A stretch of DNA of 8,958 nt from an uncultured Ruminococcus sp. (GCA_937907215.1 CALESG010000002.1:1-8958), one strand, 5' to 3'. Positions 1 to 5,855 are shown, numbered from the stretch's first letter. Made by a program: numbers and translations. Notes: generated by a model from the letters alone, not told the origin.

Positions 1-1076
1 TTAGTTCTGATTGATAAATTACCTGTTGTTAAAACTTTCTCATCTGAAAATGTCGGATTGAACTTTGACATATAGTCAATATCATCACTGCCAGAAGTCA
101 ACCCGACAGCAACACTTTTTCCGGTTGCCTTAGCAAATTCCTCTGCTGTCATTAGATTATATTCAAGAAAACATCTGCAATTACAATCATGAGCAGCCAC
201 ACCGCTTTTTGACGGTGCTTTTGCTTTTACTCCATTGCCTAAATCAAATAATTCTCCCGCTTTAACGGTTACGCCCTCCATTTTCATGTGATTTGCACCG
301 CTTTTGCTAAAACTTGTTTTCCAGCCTTTTTTTGTTTTGCGTCTTATTTGAGGTCTAACTCGTTCGTCTTTCATTGTTCGCCATGTTGCAGCATATATTA
401 AGTCACTGCCGTCTAAACCCTTCTGCAAGCGTTCTGCGCAGTCCATAAATCCGCTTTCAACATTTCTATGCGTTTCAGTTCGGACTATGTTCATCGCTTT
501 ACTTCGACTCACACCCACTCTTTCAGAAATACGCTTTGCCATTCGTTCATATCTATCGCCCTGCATAAGCCCTATATTTAACTCTTGCTGTATCTGATAG
601 ATAATTTCGTTTCTGTGAATTTCCATAACAGCAGGTAATGTCAGTTTGCTTATATTGTTATTTAACGCCTGTTTAAGAACATTTGGATTGACAGCTATGT
701 CTTTTGATACATATTCAAATTCCGTTTCAGAATAAGCTTTCTCGAAAGCTTTAAGCATACCCTCATAACTTTTAGTGTACGTTTCTTCCACAAGTGACAT
801 TATTTGATTTTTCAGCGGTACAGAAATACTGTCAACGTTTTCAACTATCTCTTGTAAAAACCTTGCTCTGCGATTTTTTGCATCGAGATATGATATATAT
901 AGTCTGCCTTCTTCATCAGCGTATGTAACATACACATTTGCAATAAATGCATTAAGGTCTTTTTCCAAAGAATGATATATCGCTTCTATCTTTCTAATTG
1001 TTAGTTTTTCTCTATGTTCCACTATTCTGCGTATATCATATAGCAGTTCATTCAAAGATGTTTCTGACTTTGGCAA
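1..1076 (-). CDS. Phage head morphogenesis protein, SPP1 gp7 / Mu gpF type (3' end outside window)
   Basis: The frame is open from a TTG at 1076 to the left edge (358 codons), so the C-terminus is missing. It matches the minor head protein family of SPP1 gp7 and Mu gpF, which acts in procapsid assembly next to the portal. Visible landmarks are RTETHR at residues 199-204, DERVRP at 237-242, H263 and a CNCRC cluster at 298-302, in the order expected for the Mu-F domain. The first 125 residues are charged and look helical. The start was chosen because AGGTGAT (1088-1082) lies five bases upstream, overlapping the end of the portal gene; no ATG occurs nearby and the next in-frame ATG is about 90 codons in. 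The gap between DERVRP and the HMKMEGV stretch holds a basic run (RRKTKKGW) and looks longer than I expect for the family. The family call is confident; the exact start is moderately so. Confidence 0.88.
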   Translation of the reverse strand, partial: MPKSETSLNELLYDIRRIVEHREKLTIRKIEAIYHSLEKDLNAFIANVYVTYADEEGRLYISYLDAKNRRARFLQEIVENVDSISVPLKNQIMSLVEETYTKSYEGMLKAFEKAYSETEFEYVSKDIAVNPNVLKQALNNNISKLTLPAVMEIHRNEIIYQIQQELNIGLMQGDRYERMAKRISERVGVSRSKAMNIVRTETHRNVESGFMDCAERLQKGLDGSDLIYAATWRTMKDERVRPQIRRKTKKGWKTSFSKSGANHMKMEGVTVKAGELFDLGNGVKAKAPSKSGVAAHDCNCRCFLEYNLMTAEEFAKATGKSVAVGLTSGSDDIDYMSKFNPTFSDEKVLTTGNLSIRT

Positions 1077-1089
1077 TATGTATCACCTC
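1077..1089 (-). promoter_or_regulatory. Ribosome binding site deciding a TTG start for the head protein
   Basis: On the minus strand GAGGTGAT (1089-1082) matches the anti-Shine-Dalgarno sequence well and stands five bases before TTG at 1076. It overlaps the stop codon of the portal gene (1090-1088), so the two genes are probably translationally coupled. Confidence 0.65.
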
Positions 1090-2728
1090 AACTTTTAGCT
1101 GCTATTCTTTCTTCTATGATTGATTCTGCATTTTCTCTTGAAATCCCAAGTGATGATACAGCAATCGTAATAGCTGCGTTTCTGCTCAAATCGCCTTTAG
1201 TGTAGCTCTGTACAATCCCTGTTAAAGCTTGGATTTGTGCACCGTTTAGTAGGTTGATTTTTGCTTCGCCAGATTCTGCATCGTTAAGTTCTTTATCAGT
1301 TGCTTTATCTTCTGTTTGATCAACATCAGTATTTTCATACAACGATGTCACATCTGATTTCTCTTCCTCAATCAACTGCATTATATATTCGACATCATCT
1401 ATGCCAGATATCTGAGAATATACCCAACGTTTAGGCAGACCAGTGCTTATAAAAGCTTGTGCCGTCTGTGCTTCTGAAAGCCTATCAAGTGGGAAGTTTC
1501 TGCTAAACTCCATTGATATCTGCAATGGATCAACAATAATATTTCTCTTTTTCCAACTTGAACTTAATACACGCCACATGTGCTGCGCTGAATTCATTAC
1601 GTTTGCCTCAAATGCAGAACATTTTGTTTCAAGACCATGTAACTTAAATCTAAGGCTTACACCGCTTGCTGTTCCGAATGCATCATCATTCAAGTTAGGT
1701 GTCTTTGAAAATCTGTAAATGTTGTCTTCTAAGCGTTGTAAGTGATTTTCCGTGAATGTATCATTTATGTTCTTTGTAACCCATCCTACTGGCTCACTTG
1801 TTTGCCCTGTCCCTACTGGAGGGATATTGAGGATTCCGCTTGAGTTTGCCCTCTTAATAGTACTCTCTACGTCTTTACCCGGAATTCGAGTGACCATAAG
1901 CGCATGAGCAAAACCTTCAATCTCATTAGAATTATCGGACACTGTTTTGTCGTAATCGTCAATCAAAGAAATCACTTTTTCAGCATCACCAATATATTCA
2001 GCATTGTTAGCTACTCCCTGCAACGGACAATAATCGAACGTATGTATTTTAGTTTCTACGAGCTCAAGAGACATCAATTGCCCTTTATATGTTGATACAT
2101 AAATATTATCATAAAATTCTACAATCCAATACTCATCACTGTTTATACCTTGGCATTTATAGTAGCGTATAGCATACTCAGGCTCAGATATATCCGTATC
2201 TGATAATATGATAGTTTCGTATCCCGGAACAGCCATGACACGTTCGTCTCCATATGTGTCAATATAAAAAAGACGCCCTGAATATCCATATATGCTGGCA
2301 TTCTTCGTTGTTTCCATGTCAACACCAAACATATTATTTCTTGTTATAAAATCTGTCAGTGCTTTCGCAGCTTCATCTACAGCTTTATCACCGCCTGTTT
2401 CATCCGCCGCCTCTTCTGTTTTATTGTAGCTATATGATATAGGTTCTCCTGCAAAATACCCCACTTTAAAGTCAACAATTTCACTAAAGAAATCGTTGTT
2501 CGCTTTGTTATTGATAGGATCGTCCTCTTTGTATCGTGGTTGCCTGCCAAAAATTGGAACACCGCCAAAAATGCACATATATCTTTTGTACAACTTTCTG
2601 TTATAATTTGAATTCGGCAAGTGCTTTTGAATGATTTTGTACAGAAGATCGGTTGTGATTCCGTTGTCTCTGATTTTTTCCAGTTCTGCTGTAAAAGTTG
2701 GCAGCAACTCCATTTCCGTTCTTACCAT
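1088..2728 (-). CDS. Phage portal protein, SPP1 gp6-like
   Basis: This 546-aa protein is a portal of the SPP1 gp6 family, the dodecameric ring at one capsid vertex through which terminase pumps DNA. The length fits the family. The N-terminal third carries the typical signature: NNDFFSEIVDFKVGYFAG at residues about 77-94, followed by EPISYSY and an acidic low-complexity stretch (about 105-120). The C-terminal 60 residues are acidic and then helical, as in many SPP1-type portals. The ATG at 2728 is preceded by GGTGAT and lies six bases after the stop of the zinc-ribbon gene. The order large terminase, small zinc protein, portal, gp7-like head protein supports the call. Confidence 0.92.
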   Translation of the reverse strand: MVRTEMELLPTFTAELEKIRDNGITTDLLYKIIQKHLPNSNYNRKLYKRYMCIFGGVPIFGRQPRYKEDDPINNKANNDFFSEIVDFKVGYFAGEPISYSYNKTEEAADETGGDKAVDEAAKALTDFITRNNMFGVDMETTKNASIYGYSGRLFYIDTYGDERVMAVPGYETIILSDTDISEPEYAIRYYKCQGINSDEYWIVEFYDNIYVSTYKGQLMSLELVETKIHTFDYCPLQGVANNAEYIGDAEKVISLIDDYDKTVSDNSNEIEGFAHALMVTRIPGKDVESTIKRANSSGILNIPPVGTGQTSEPVGWVTKNINDTFTENHLQRLEDNIYRFSKTPNLNDDAFGTASGVSLRFKLHGLETKCSAFEANVMNSAQHMWRVLSSSWKKRNIIVDPLQISMEFSRNFPLDRLSEAQTAQAFISTGLPKRWVYSQISGIDDVEYIMQLIEEEKSDVTSLYENTDVDQTEDKATDKELNDAESGEAKINLLNGAQIQALTGIVQSYTKGDLSRNAAITIAVSSLGISRENAESIIEERIAAKS

Positions 2729-2734
2729 TGCAAA

Positions 2735-2884
2735 TCACCGTTTCTTTTTACCCTTTCTTTTATTATTCGGCTTGTACTTTGGCAACTTTCTATCAAAAAT
2801 AACTTTTCCGTCATAAGTAAATGTGATTCCGCATTTACTGCATACGGTAACATCATTTATAGTTACCCATTCATGCCCACACAT
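2735..2884 (-). CDS. Small zinc-ribbon phage protein (49 aa)
   Basis: This is a 49-aa reading frame between the large terminase and portal genes. It begins MCGHEW and has a second cysteine pair, VCSKCG, at residues 14-19, so C2, H4, C15 and C18 form a plausible single zinc-binding site. The last 15 residues are strongly basic (NNKRKGKKKR), suggesting nucleic-acid contact. The ATG at 2884 follows AAAGGA with six bases between, and the stop is six bases from the portal start. Small CxxC proteins in this position are common in Gram-positive phages, but their role is not established. The function is unknown; that it is a gene is likely from the ribosome site, the cysteine pattern and the tight packing. 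Confidence 0.75.
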   Translation of the reverse strand: MCGHEWVTINDVTVCSKCGITFTYDGKVIFDRKLPKYKPNNKRKGKKKR

Positions 2885-2903
2885 CGCATTTCCTTTCTGC
2901 TTC

Positions 2904-2927
2904 AAAAAACAGCACCTTTATAGGTGC
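2904..2927 (-). terminator. Hairpin plus T-run between terL and the zinc-ribbon gene
   Basis: GCACCT (2912-2917) pairs perfectly with AGGTGC (2922-2927) around a four-base loop. On the minus strand two bases and then six T residues (2909-2904) follow. The form is that of an intrinsic terminator just after the large terminase gene. As it lies inside the head operon it more likely attenuates than fully stops transcription. Confidence 0.5.
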
Positions 2928-2935
2928 ATAAATAT

Positions 2936-4201
2936 TTATCGGCTTATTGACTGCGCTTCCGCTCCCAGCATTTCATTTGATAATGCGTACCTTATAGCAT
3001 CAAGTAAATGGTTATTTGCGTCAACAGGCTTTGCCATCGGTATTCCGTCCTTTGTTTCTTGCCAGTGATACTGCTCTATCTCATTTTTGAAGTTTTGACA
3101 ACTCACATCAACAATGATTTCATAGCCTTGCAGCCAACGTATACCACGGTTGATGCTGTCTGCGCCCTTTACTGTTGCAACAGCTCTTATATCATTCGCA
3201 CATAAGAAATCAATCGTTTTTGGCTCTGCACTGTCACAAGTAATATATTGCCGTTCTATCATCTGCTTGCATACTCTTAAAAGCTCCGCATCTGACATTC
3301 CTGCTTGATACCATTCATCAAATACATATATCTTTTTTTGTGCTTTGTCTAAATGAACTCTAATCAACGCATTAGGATCGTTGCTATAACCAAAATCAAG
3401 CCCGTTATATATCTTATCAAACTGCTGCTTTTTTCTGCTTAAATCTTCAACATGCCAATTCTTAAATATGACATTACCTAAAATGCCCCAGTTTCCCAAT
3501 GAATACACGTTATAGAAATAAGGGTCACTTTCATTTTCAAGTAACTTTTTGTCCTCGTTAGTCAAAAACACATTATCTTTGTATGTCGTTTTCAGAATTA
3601 TTTTGTCCGAATCTTCATATGCACGTTTATCATCCTGCCATTGCCCAAAGAATTCTTTGTATATCCAATGTGATTTCAAAATAGGATTGAACGCCATTAA
3701 AATATGCTTGCTATTCTTGCTGATACCACGCAGTCGCTTTTTCAGCTGCATATATGCATCACGCTTTATCTCCGTTGCTTCCTCGATAAATATGCGCTCC
3801 AGAACTCCATTTTGCGGTGTTATTGACTTTACCTTTTCAACATCATCTAAACCACAAAATAAGATCTGCTTTCCATTCAATTTGCAAGTAATAATCATAT
3901 CCGATTTGTTTATTGCAAAGTATTCATTTAAACCCATGCTTGATATGGACTTTGTTATCTCATTGAATACGCTTCTTTTTATTGTGTTTGCTACGTTTCG
4001 GCAACATAACCAATTAACGCCATTCAATGTATCTATTACTATTTTGTCGGATATAAAAAACGATTTTCCGCTTGATGAACCGCCAAAAAATATTTGCAAA
4101 AATTGAGGCTTGTTAAAGTAAGGAATATATACAGGGTTTTCTTTTACTTGAATATCCATAGATGAATCACTTTTCCTTAATAATTTATTCTTGTTCCACA
4201 T
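2936..4201 (-). CDS. terL: Phage terminase large subunit, PBSX/Terminase_3 type
   Basis: This 421-aa packaging motor ATPase and headful nuclease drives DNA into the procapsid and cuts it. The ATPase Walker A is GGSSSGKS at residues 40-47, and Walker B with catalytic acid is RIFIEEA at 136-142. The C-terminal RNase H-like nuclease shows three well placed acidic residues: D269 in GLDFG, D323 in CDSAEPK and D401 in LLDAIRYAL. Length and motif spacing match the PBSX-type family. The ATG at 4201 overlaps the end of the small terminase gene by 17 bases and has no clear ribosome site, so coupled translation is likely. A later start at residue 15 has AAGGA upstream, but 14 bases away. The family is certain; the start is less so. 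Confidence 0.95.
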   Translation of the reverse strand: MWNKNKLLRKSDSSMDIQVKENPVYIPYFNKPQFLQIFFGGSSSGKSFFISDKIVIDTLNGVNWLCCRNVANTIKRSVFNEITKSISSMGLNEYFAINKSDMIITCKLNGKQILFCGLDDVEKVKSITPQNGVLERIFIEEATEIKRDAYMQLKKRLRGISKNSKHILMAFNPILKSHWIYKEFFGQWQDDKRAYEDSDKIILKTTYKDNVFLTNEDKKLLENESDPYFYNVYSLGNWGILGNVIFKNWHVEDLSRKKQQFDKIYNGLDFGYSNDPNALIRVHLDKAQKKIYVFDEWYQAGMSDAELLRVCKQMIERQYITCDSAEPKTIDFLCANDIRAVATVKGADSINRGIRWLQGYEIIVDVSCQNFKNEIEQYHWQETKDGIPMAKPVDANNHLLDAIRYALSNEMLGAEAQSISR

Positions 4202-4556
4202 CGTCGGTAGTAGCAGATGAAATCACTACATTTATATTCGGGTTTTCAGCTGTTTTGTTTTGACTTTGCAAAGCTTTTTTCTTTAACGCCAACTCCTCAC
4301 GTTGAACGGTTTCTCCAATGAGATCTTGCAACTTATCTACTGCTTTGACATTACCGTCTAAAGCTTCTTCATACATAGCCTGTACGACTGCCATAGCAGC
4401 GTTTTCATTCTCCTTGAAAAATGCCTTAGCGGCTTGCTTAAGGCTCTTATATGCCCGTCTGGACGCTCCTGACGCTAACCCGCCTTTTCTGGCAATTTCT
4501 CTCTGTTCGTTCTCTGTTCGTTTATCAAACGGTATCAAGTTTTCTTCATTTGCCAA
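4185..4556 (-). CDS. terS: Putative terminase small subunit
   Basis: This 123-aa protein lies directly upstream of, and overlaps, the large terminase gene. The N-terminal half has ARKGGLASGASRRAYKSL at residues 22-39, a KGG-type basic segment often seen in small terminase proteins of Clostridia phages. It is followed by a helical middle (about 40-80) and a polar tail. The small subunit recognises the packaging site and regulates the large subunit. The start is TTG at 4556, supported by the strong CGGAGGGAGG just upstream; the nearby ATG is in another frame and stops after four codons. The call rests on position, size and the N-terminal motif rather than on a clear helix-turn-helix. Confidence 0.78.
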   Translation of the reverse strand: MANEENLIPFDKRTENEQREIARKGGLASGASRRAYKSLKQAAKAFFKENENAAMAVVQAMYEEALDGNVKAVDKLQDLIGETVQREELALKKKALQSQNKTAENPNINVVISSATTDDVEQE

Positions 4557-4569
4557 TGTCCTCCCTCCG
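4557..4569 (-). promoter_or_regulatory. Strong ribosome binding site for the TTG start of terS
   Basis: Minus strand CGGAGGGAGG (4569-4560) holds two overlapping GGAG cores. The upstream one ends seven bases before TTG at 4556. This decides the non-ATG start. Confidence 0.7.
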
Positions 4570-4580
4570 TTTTTTAGTAT

Positions 4581-4622
4581 AGAAAAAACCGGCAGGAATC
4601 TCCCACCGGTTTACAGTTTTTT
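4581..4622. terminator. Bidirectional hairpin terminator in the terS leader
   Basis: AAACCGG (4586-4592) pairs perfectly with CCGGTTT (4606-4612). The 13-base loop can form an extra GGA/TCC pairing. On the minus strand the stem runs straight into six T residues (4588-4583); on the plus strand a T-run follows at 4617-4622. It separates the early/regulatory operon from terS. It also lies downstream of the leftward promoter at 4631-4659, so the late transcript must pass it. Confidence 0.7.
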
Positions 4623-4630
4623 ATGATATT

Positions 4631-4659
4631 ATTATAGCATATTAAAAAGGTCCATTCAA
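4631..4659 (-). promoter_or_regulatory. Leftward promoter for the packaging/head operon
   Basis: On the minus strand TTGAAT (4659-4654), a 17-base spacer and TATAAT (4636-4631) form a good sigma-A promoter, with an extended TGC before the -10. The predicted start is near 4624, about 68 bases before terS. It is the nearest upstream promoter to the packaging genes. The -35 shares the palindrome at 4656-4670 with the opposing toxin promoter. Control by the sigma-like regulator encoded just upstream is an inference. Confidence 0.65.
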
Positions 4660-4670
4660 GTCCAACTTGA
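4656..4670. promoter_or_regulatory. Operator-like palindrome over two facing -35 elements
   Basis: TCAAGT (4656-4661) and ACTTGA (4665-4670) are perfect inverted repeats around CCA. The left arm overlaps the -35 of the leftward promoter (4654-4659) and the right arm overlaps the -35 of the toxin promoter (4667-4672). A protein bound here would touch both promoters. The binding protein is unknown. Confidence 0.5.
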
Positions 4671-4695
4671 CATAAAATGCATTTTTTGATAAAAT
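4667..4695 (+). promoter_or_regulatory. Toxin promoter
   Basis: TTGACA (4667-4672), a 17-base spacer and TAAAAT (4690-4695) make a near-consensus sigma-A promoter on the plus strand. The predicted start is near 4702, giving a 5' leader of about 58 bases before the toxin ATG. Confidence 0.75.
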
Positions 4696-4736
4696 AAGTA
4701 AAGAGCATACCAGAAACGGTATGGCGGTCAATCCAG

Positions 4737-4750
4737 CTCCCGGAAGGGAG
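4737..4750 (+). promoter_or_regulatory. Hairpin hiding the toxin ribosome binding site
   Basis: CTCCC (4737-4741) pairs with GGGAG (4746-4750) around the GNRA-type loop GGAA. GGGAG is the Shine-Dalgarno core of the toxin, nine bases before its ATG, so the hairpin would keep translation low. Upstream GGCGGT (4723-4728) is also complementary to ACCGCC (4852-4857) just after the toxin stop, which allows a 5'-3' long-range closure typical of type I toxin mRNAs. Confidence 0.55.
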
Positions 4751-4759
4751 TGATGCAAA

Positions 4760-4852
4760 ATGAATTGGAACGATTTCTTTCAATTTATCATTGCAATATC
4801 TAACTTGTTGCTTGTATACAATACGTTCAACAATAACGATAAAAGGAAATAA
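4760..4852 (+). CDS. Type I toxin, small holin-like membrane peptide (Fst/TxpA-like)
   Basis: This 30-aa peptide is encoded opposite to all its neighbours. It has a short polar N-terminus (MNWND), one hydrophobic stretch FFQFIIAISNLLLVY at residues 6-20 that can span the membrane, then an Asn-rich segment and the charged tail DKRK. This is the form of the Fst/TxpA/holin-like toxin peptides, which disturb the cell membrane when their antisense RNA is lost. The ATG at 4760 follows GGGAGTGAT. Supporting context: its own promoter, a hidden ribosome site, a stem-loop over the stop codon, an intrinsic terminator, and a consensus promoter facing it for an antisense RNA. Membership rests on size, topology and gene architecture, as peptides this short carry little sequence signal. 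Activity is inferred. Confidence 0.72.
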   Translation: MNWNDFFQFIIAISNLLLVYNTFNNNDKRK

Positions 4853-4932
4853 CCGCCCCAGTCTGCCAAACTAAGCGGTTATCTCTTAACTACTTACAAT
4901 GGGAGCGACCGTCTTACCGGTGTGCTCTCTTT
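4841..4932 (-). ncRNA. Antisense antitoxin RNA of the type I system
   Basis: A perfect sigma-A promoter (4962-4939) fires leftward into the 3' end of the toxin gene, with a predicted start near 4932. The RNA would begin with the complement of the toxin terminator hairpin, continue through the 8-bp stem at 4849-4882 and end in the T-rich stretch that follows it, about 90 nt in all. It would pair with the toxin mRNA 3' region including the last codons. Its segment complementary to 4901-4909 can also pair with the toxin ribosome site. Both ends are approximate and taken only from promoter and stem positions. Confidence 0.62.
4849..4882. terminator. 8-bp stem over the toxin stop; likely end of the antitoxin RNA
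   Basis: ATAACCGC (4849-4856) and GCGGTTAT (4875-4882) are perfect complements. AGT/ACT (4860-4862 and 4870-4872) can pair inside. On the minus strand the stem is followed by ATTTCCTTTT, which suits a terminator for the antisense RNA. The toxin stop codon lies in the left arm, so on the plus strand it may shape the toxin mRNA. Confidence 0.55.
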
Positions 4933-4943
4933 ATTTTTATTAT
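4901..4943 (+). terminator. Intrinsic terminator of the toxin mRNA
   Basis: GGGAGC (4901-4906) pairs with GCTCTC (4924-4929) with one G-T pair. ACCG (4908-4911) pairs with CGGT (4918-4921) above a small bulge. A T-rich tail runs from 4930 to 4943. The terminator tail overlaps the -10 of the antitoxin promoter on the other strand. Confidence 0.7.
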
Positions 4944-4967
4944 ACATCATTTTTACTTGATTGTCAA
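4939..4967 (-). promoter_or_regulatory. Consensus antitoxin promoter inside the end of the regulator gene
   Basis: On the minus strand TTGACA (4967-4962), a 17-base spacer and TATAAT (4944-4939) match the sigma-A consensus exactly. The -35 uses the codons Leu-Thr near the C-terminus of the regulator, and the spacer includes its stop codon. Predicted start is near 4932. Confidence 0.82.
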
Positions 4968-5354
4968 GAGCCTTACTGCATACTTATGCATTCTTACCGA
5001 CTGGGAGTGCGAAATGTGCAGCTTTTCATTTACATCCTCCCACTTCAACCCATCAATATACCTATACCGCATAAGCAATCTAAGTTCAGATGGAAGAGAA
5101 GAAATAGCTCTTTCAATGGCAATTTGAGTTTCCACAAGATCTGCTTTCTTCTCCTCATACAGATCAGACAGTTCTTCCAGCTGCTCTATGTACCTTTGCT
5201 GAGATGATATTGGTTCGCCTCTGCCTCTGGGCATATCTGAACAGCTGATACCTTTCGGGCTGCGTGCATCTTTACGCAGCTCATCAATACGCTTATTTAT
5301 ATCTTTGAGTTCTGATTTGATGCTTTTATAAGCGAGAAGTTCTTTTTTAGTCAT
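4953..5354 (-). CDS. Sigma-region-4-like phage regulator (DUF1492/ArpU-type)
   Basis: This 133-aa protein has two helical, probably coiled-coil segments (about 1-27 and 55-85) joined by a linker holding PRGRGEP. A C-terminal sigma-70 region 4-like helix-turn-helix follows: LPSELRLLMRYRYIDGL at 87-103, then WEDVNEKL and HSQSVRMHKYAVRLL to about 130. Proteins of this form precede the terminase genes in many Gram-positive phages and are thought to activate late transcription. GGGAGG lies nine bases before the ATG at 5354, within the end of the preceding small gene. The nearby leftward promoter at 4631-4659 is its plausible target (inferred). The end of the gene contains the antitoxin promoter. 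Confidence 0.82.
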   Translation of the reverse strand: MTKKELLAYKSIKSELKDINKRIDELRKDARSPKGISCSDMPRGRGEPISSQQRYIEQLEELSDLYEEKKADLVETQIAIERAISSLPSELRLLMRYRYIDGLKWEDVNEKLHISHSQSVRMHKYAVRLLTIK

Positions 5355-5356
5355 TT

Positions 5357-5515
5357 TTATTTTCCTCCCAATCCAAACAAAGATACGGGCAACCTATGCA
5401 CATTTCCATATTCAGTATTGCAAGTAATTTTCTCCACACCACCTAAAGTATATGGCTTTGGATTTCGGTTTGCTTCAAGGAAATCGTCCCTATGTCTTAA
5501 CAATTCAAGTGTCAT
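5357..5515 (-). CDS. Small phage protein of unknown function (52 aa)
   Basis: This short gene fills the space between two supported genes. It starts with MTLELLRHRDDFLEANRNPK, has a middle Gly-Gly and one cysteine, and ends LFGLGGK; no family is recognised. The ATG at 5515 overlaps the end of the upstream 116-aa gene by 11 bases. The stop is two bases before the regulator's ATG, and its last codons contain the regulator's ribosome site. The tight packing and full use of the gap argue for a real gene. No membrane segment or metal site is visible. Confidence 0.6.
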   Translation of the reverse strand: MTLELLRHRDDFLEANRNPKPYTLGGVEKITCNTEYGNVHRLPVSLFGLGGK

Positions 5516-5855
5516 GATTTTCACCCTCTTCTTTCAATTTTTCCAATCCGCTAAGTGCTGTATACAAGCCTTTACAGACTAAGCAGCCGCTGATTCTGAT
5601 TTTATCAGAATATCTCTGTACCTGACGCAGCATTCTTGATTGTTCTGTATATATTCTATGCCAAAGGTCAAGTTCCTTGTAATGTCTTATGACCAGTGCT
5701 TTTTCATTTTTCGCCTGAGATGTTTCCACCGTACCTGTTCGCCATGCACTGTATACAGCACGGAGTGATAAAAAAAGAAATATTTCAGGCGGCGTAAGTT
5801 CATCAGGCATAGGAGCATTTTTACTGGCAAGTTTCTCAACATCTTCTATTTTCAC
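5505..5855 (-). CDS. Phage protein of unknown function (116 aa)
   Basis: The start is GTG at 5855 in a GTGA overlap with the nuclease stop, so translation is coupled. The N-terminus has MPDELTPPEIFLFLSLRAVY at about 16-35, a conserved-looking helical stretch, followed by a long charged helical region. Near the C-terminus stands a CLVC pair (residues 91-94) that might bind metal or be structural. It resembles small proteins found beside VRR-NUC nuclease and sigma-like genes in Clostridia phages, but I do not know a function. Membership of the replication operon is clear from overlaps on both sides. Confidence 0.8.
   Translation of the reverse strand: MKIEDVEKLASKNAPMPDELTPPEIFLFLSLRAVYSAWRTGTVETSQAKNEKALVIRHYKELDLWHRIYTEQSRMLRQVQRYSDKIRISGCLVCKGLYTALSGLEKLKEEGENHDT

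Noticed and set aside
3549..4106. 185-codon plus-strand open frame opposite terL
   Set aside because: The terminase motifs on the minus strand are unambiguous; the opposing frame has no start signal or family resemblance.
4157..4159. ATG at residue 15 as the true terL start
   Set aside because: The AAGGA before it is 14 bases away, too far for a good ribosome site, and the upstream ATG gives the usual terS-terL overlap. It is not fully excluded.
4574..4783. 69-codon minus-strand open frame across the toxin promoter and leader
   Set aside because: It runs through two promoters, the palindrome and the terminator stem, has no ribosome site and no recognisable protein character. The plus-strand toxin locus explains the DNA better.
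4956..4968. CTTGA-TTG-TCAAG as a second copy of the operator at 4656-4670
   Set aside because: The half-sites face the other way and are largely explained by the -35 TTGACA itself.
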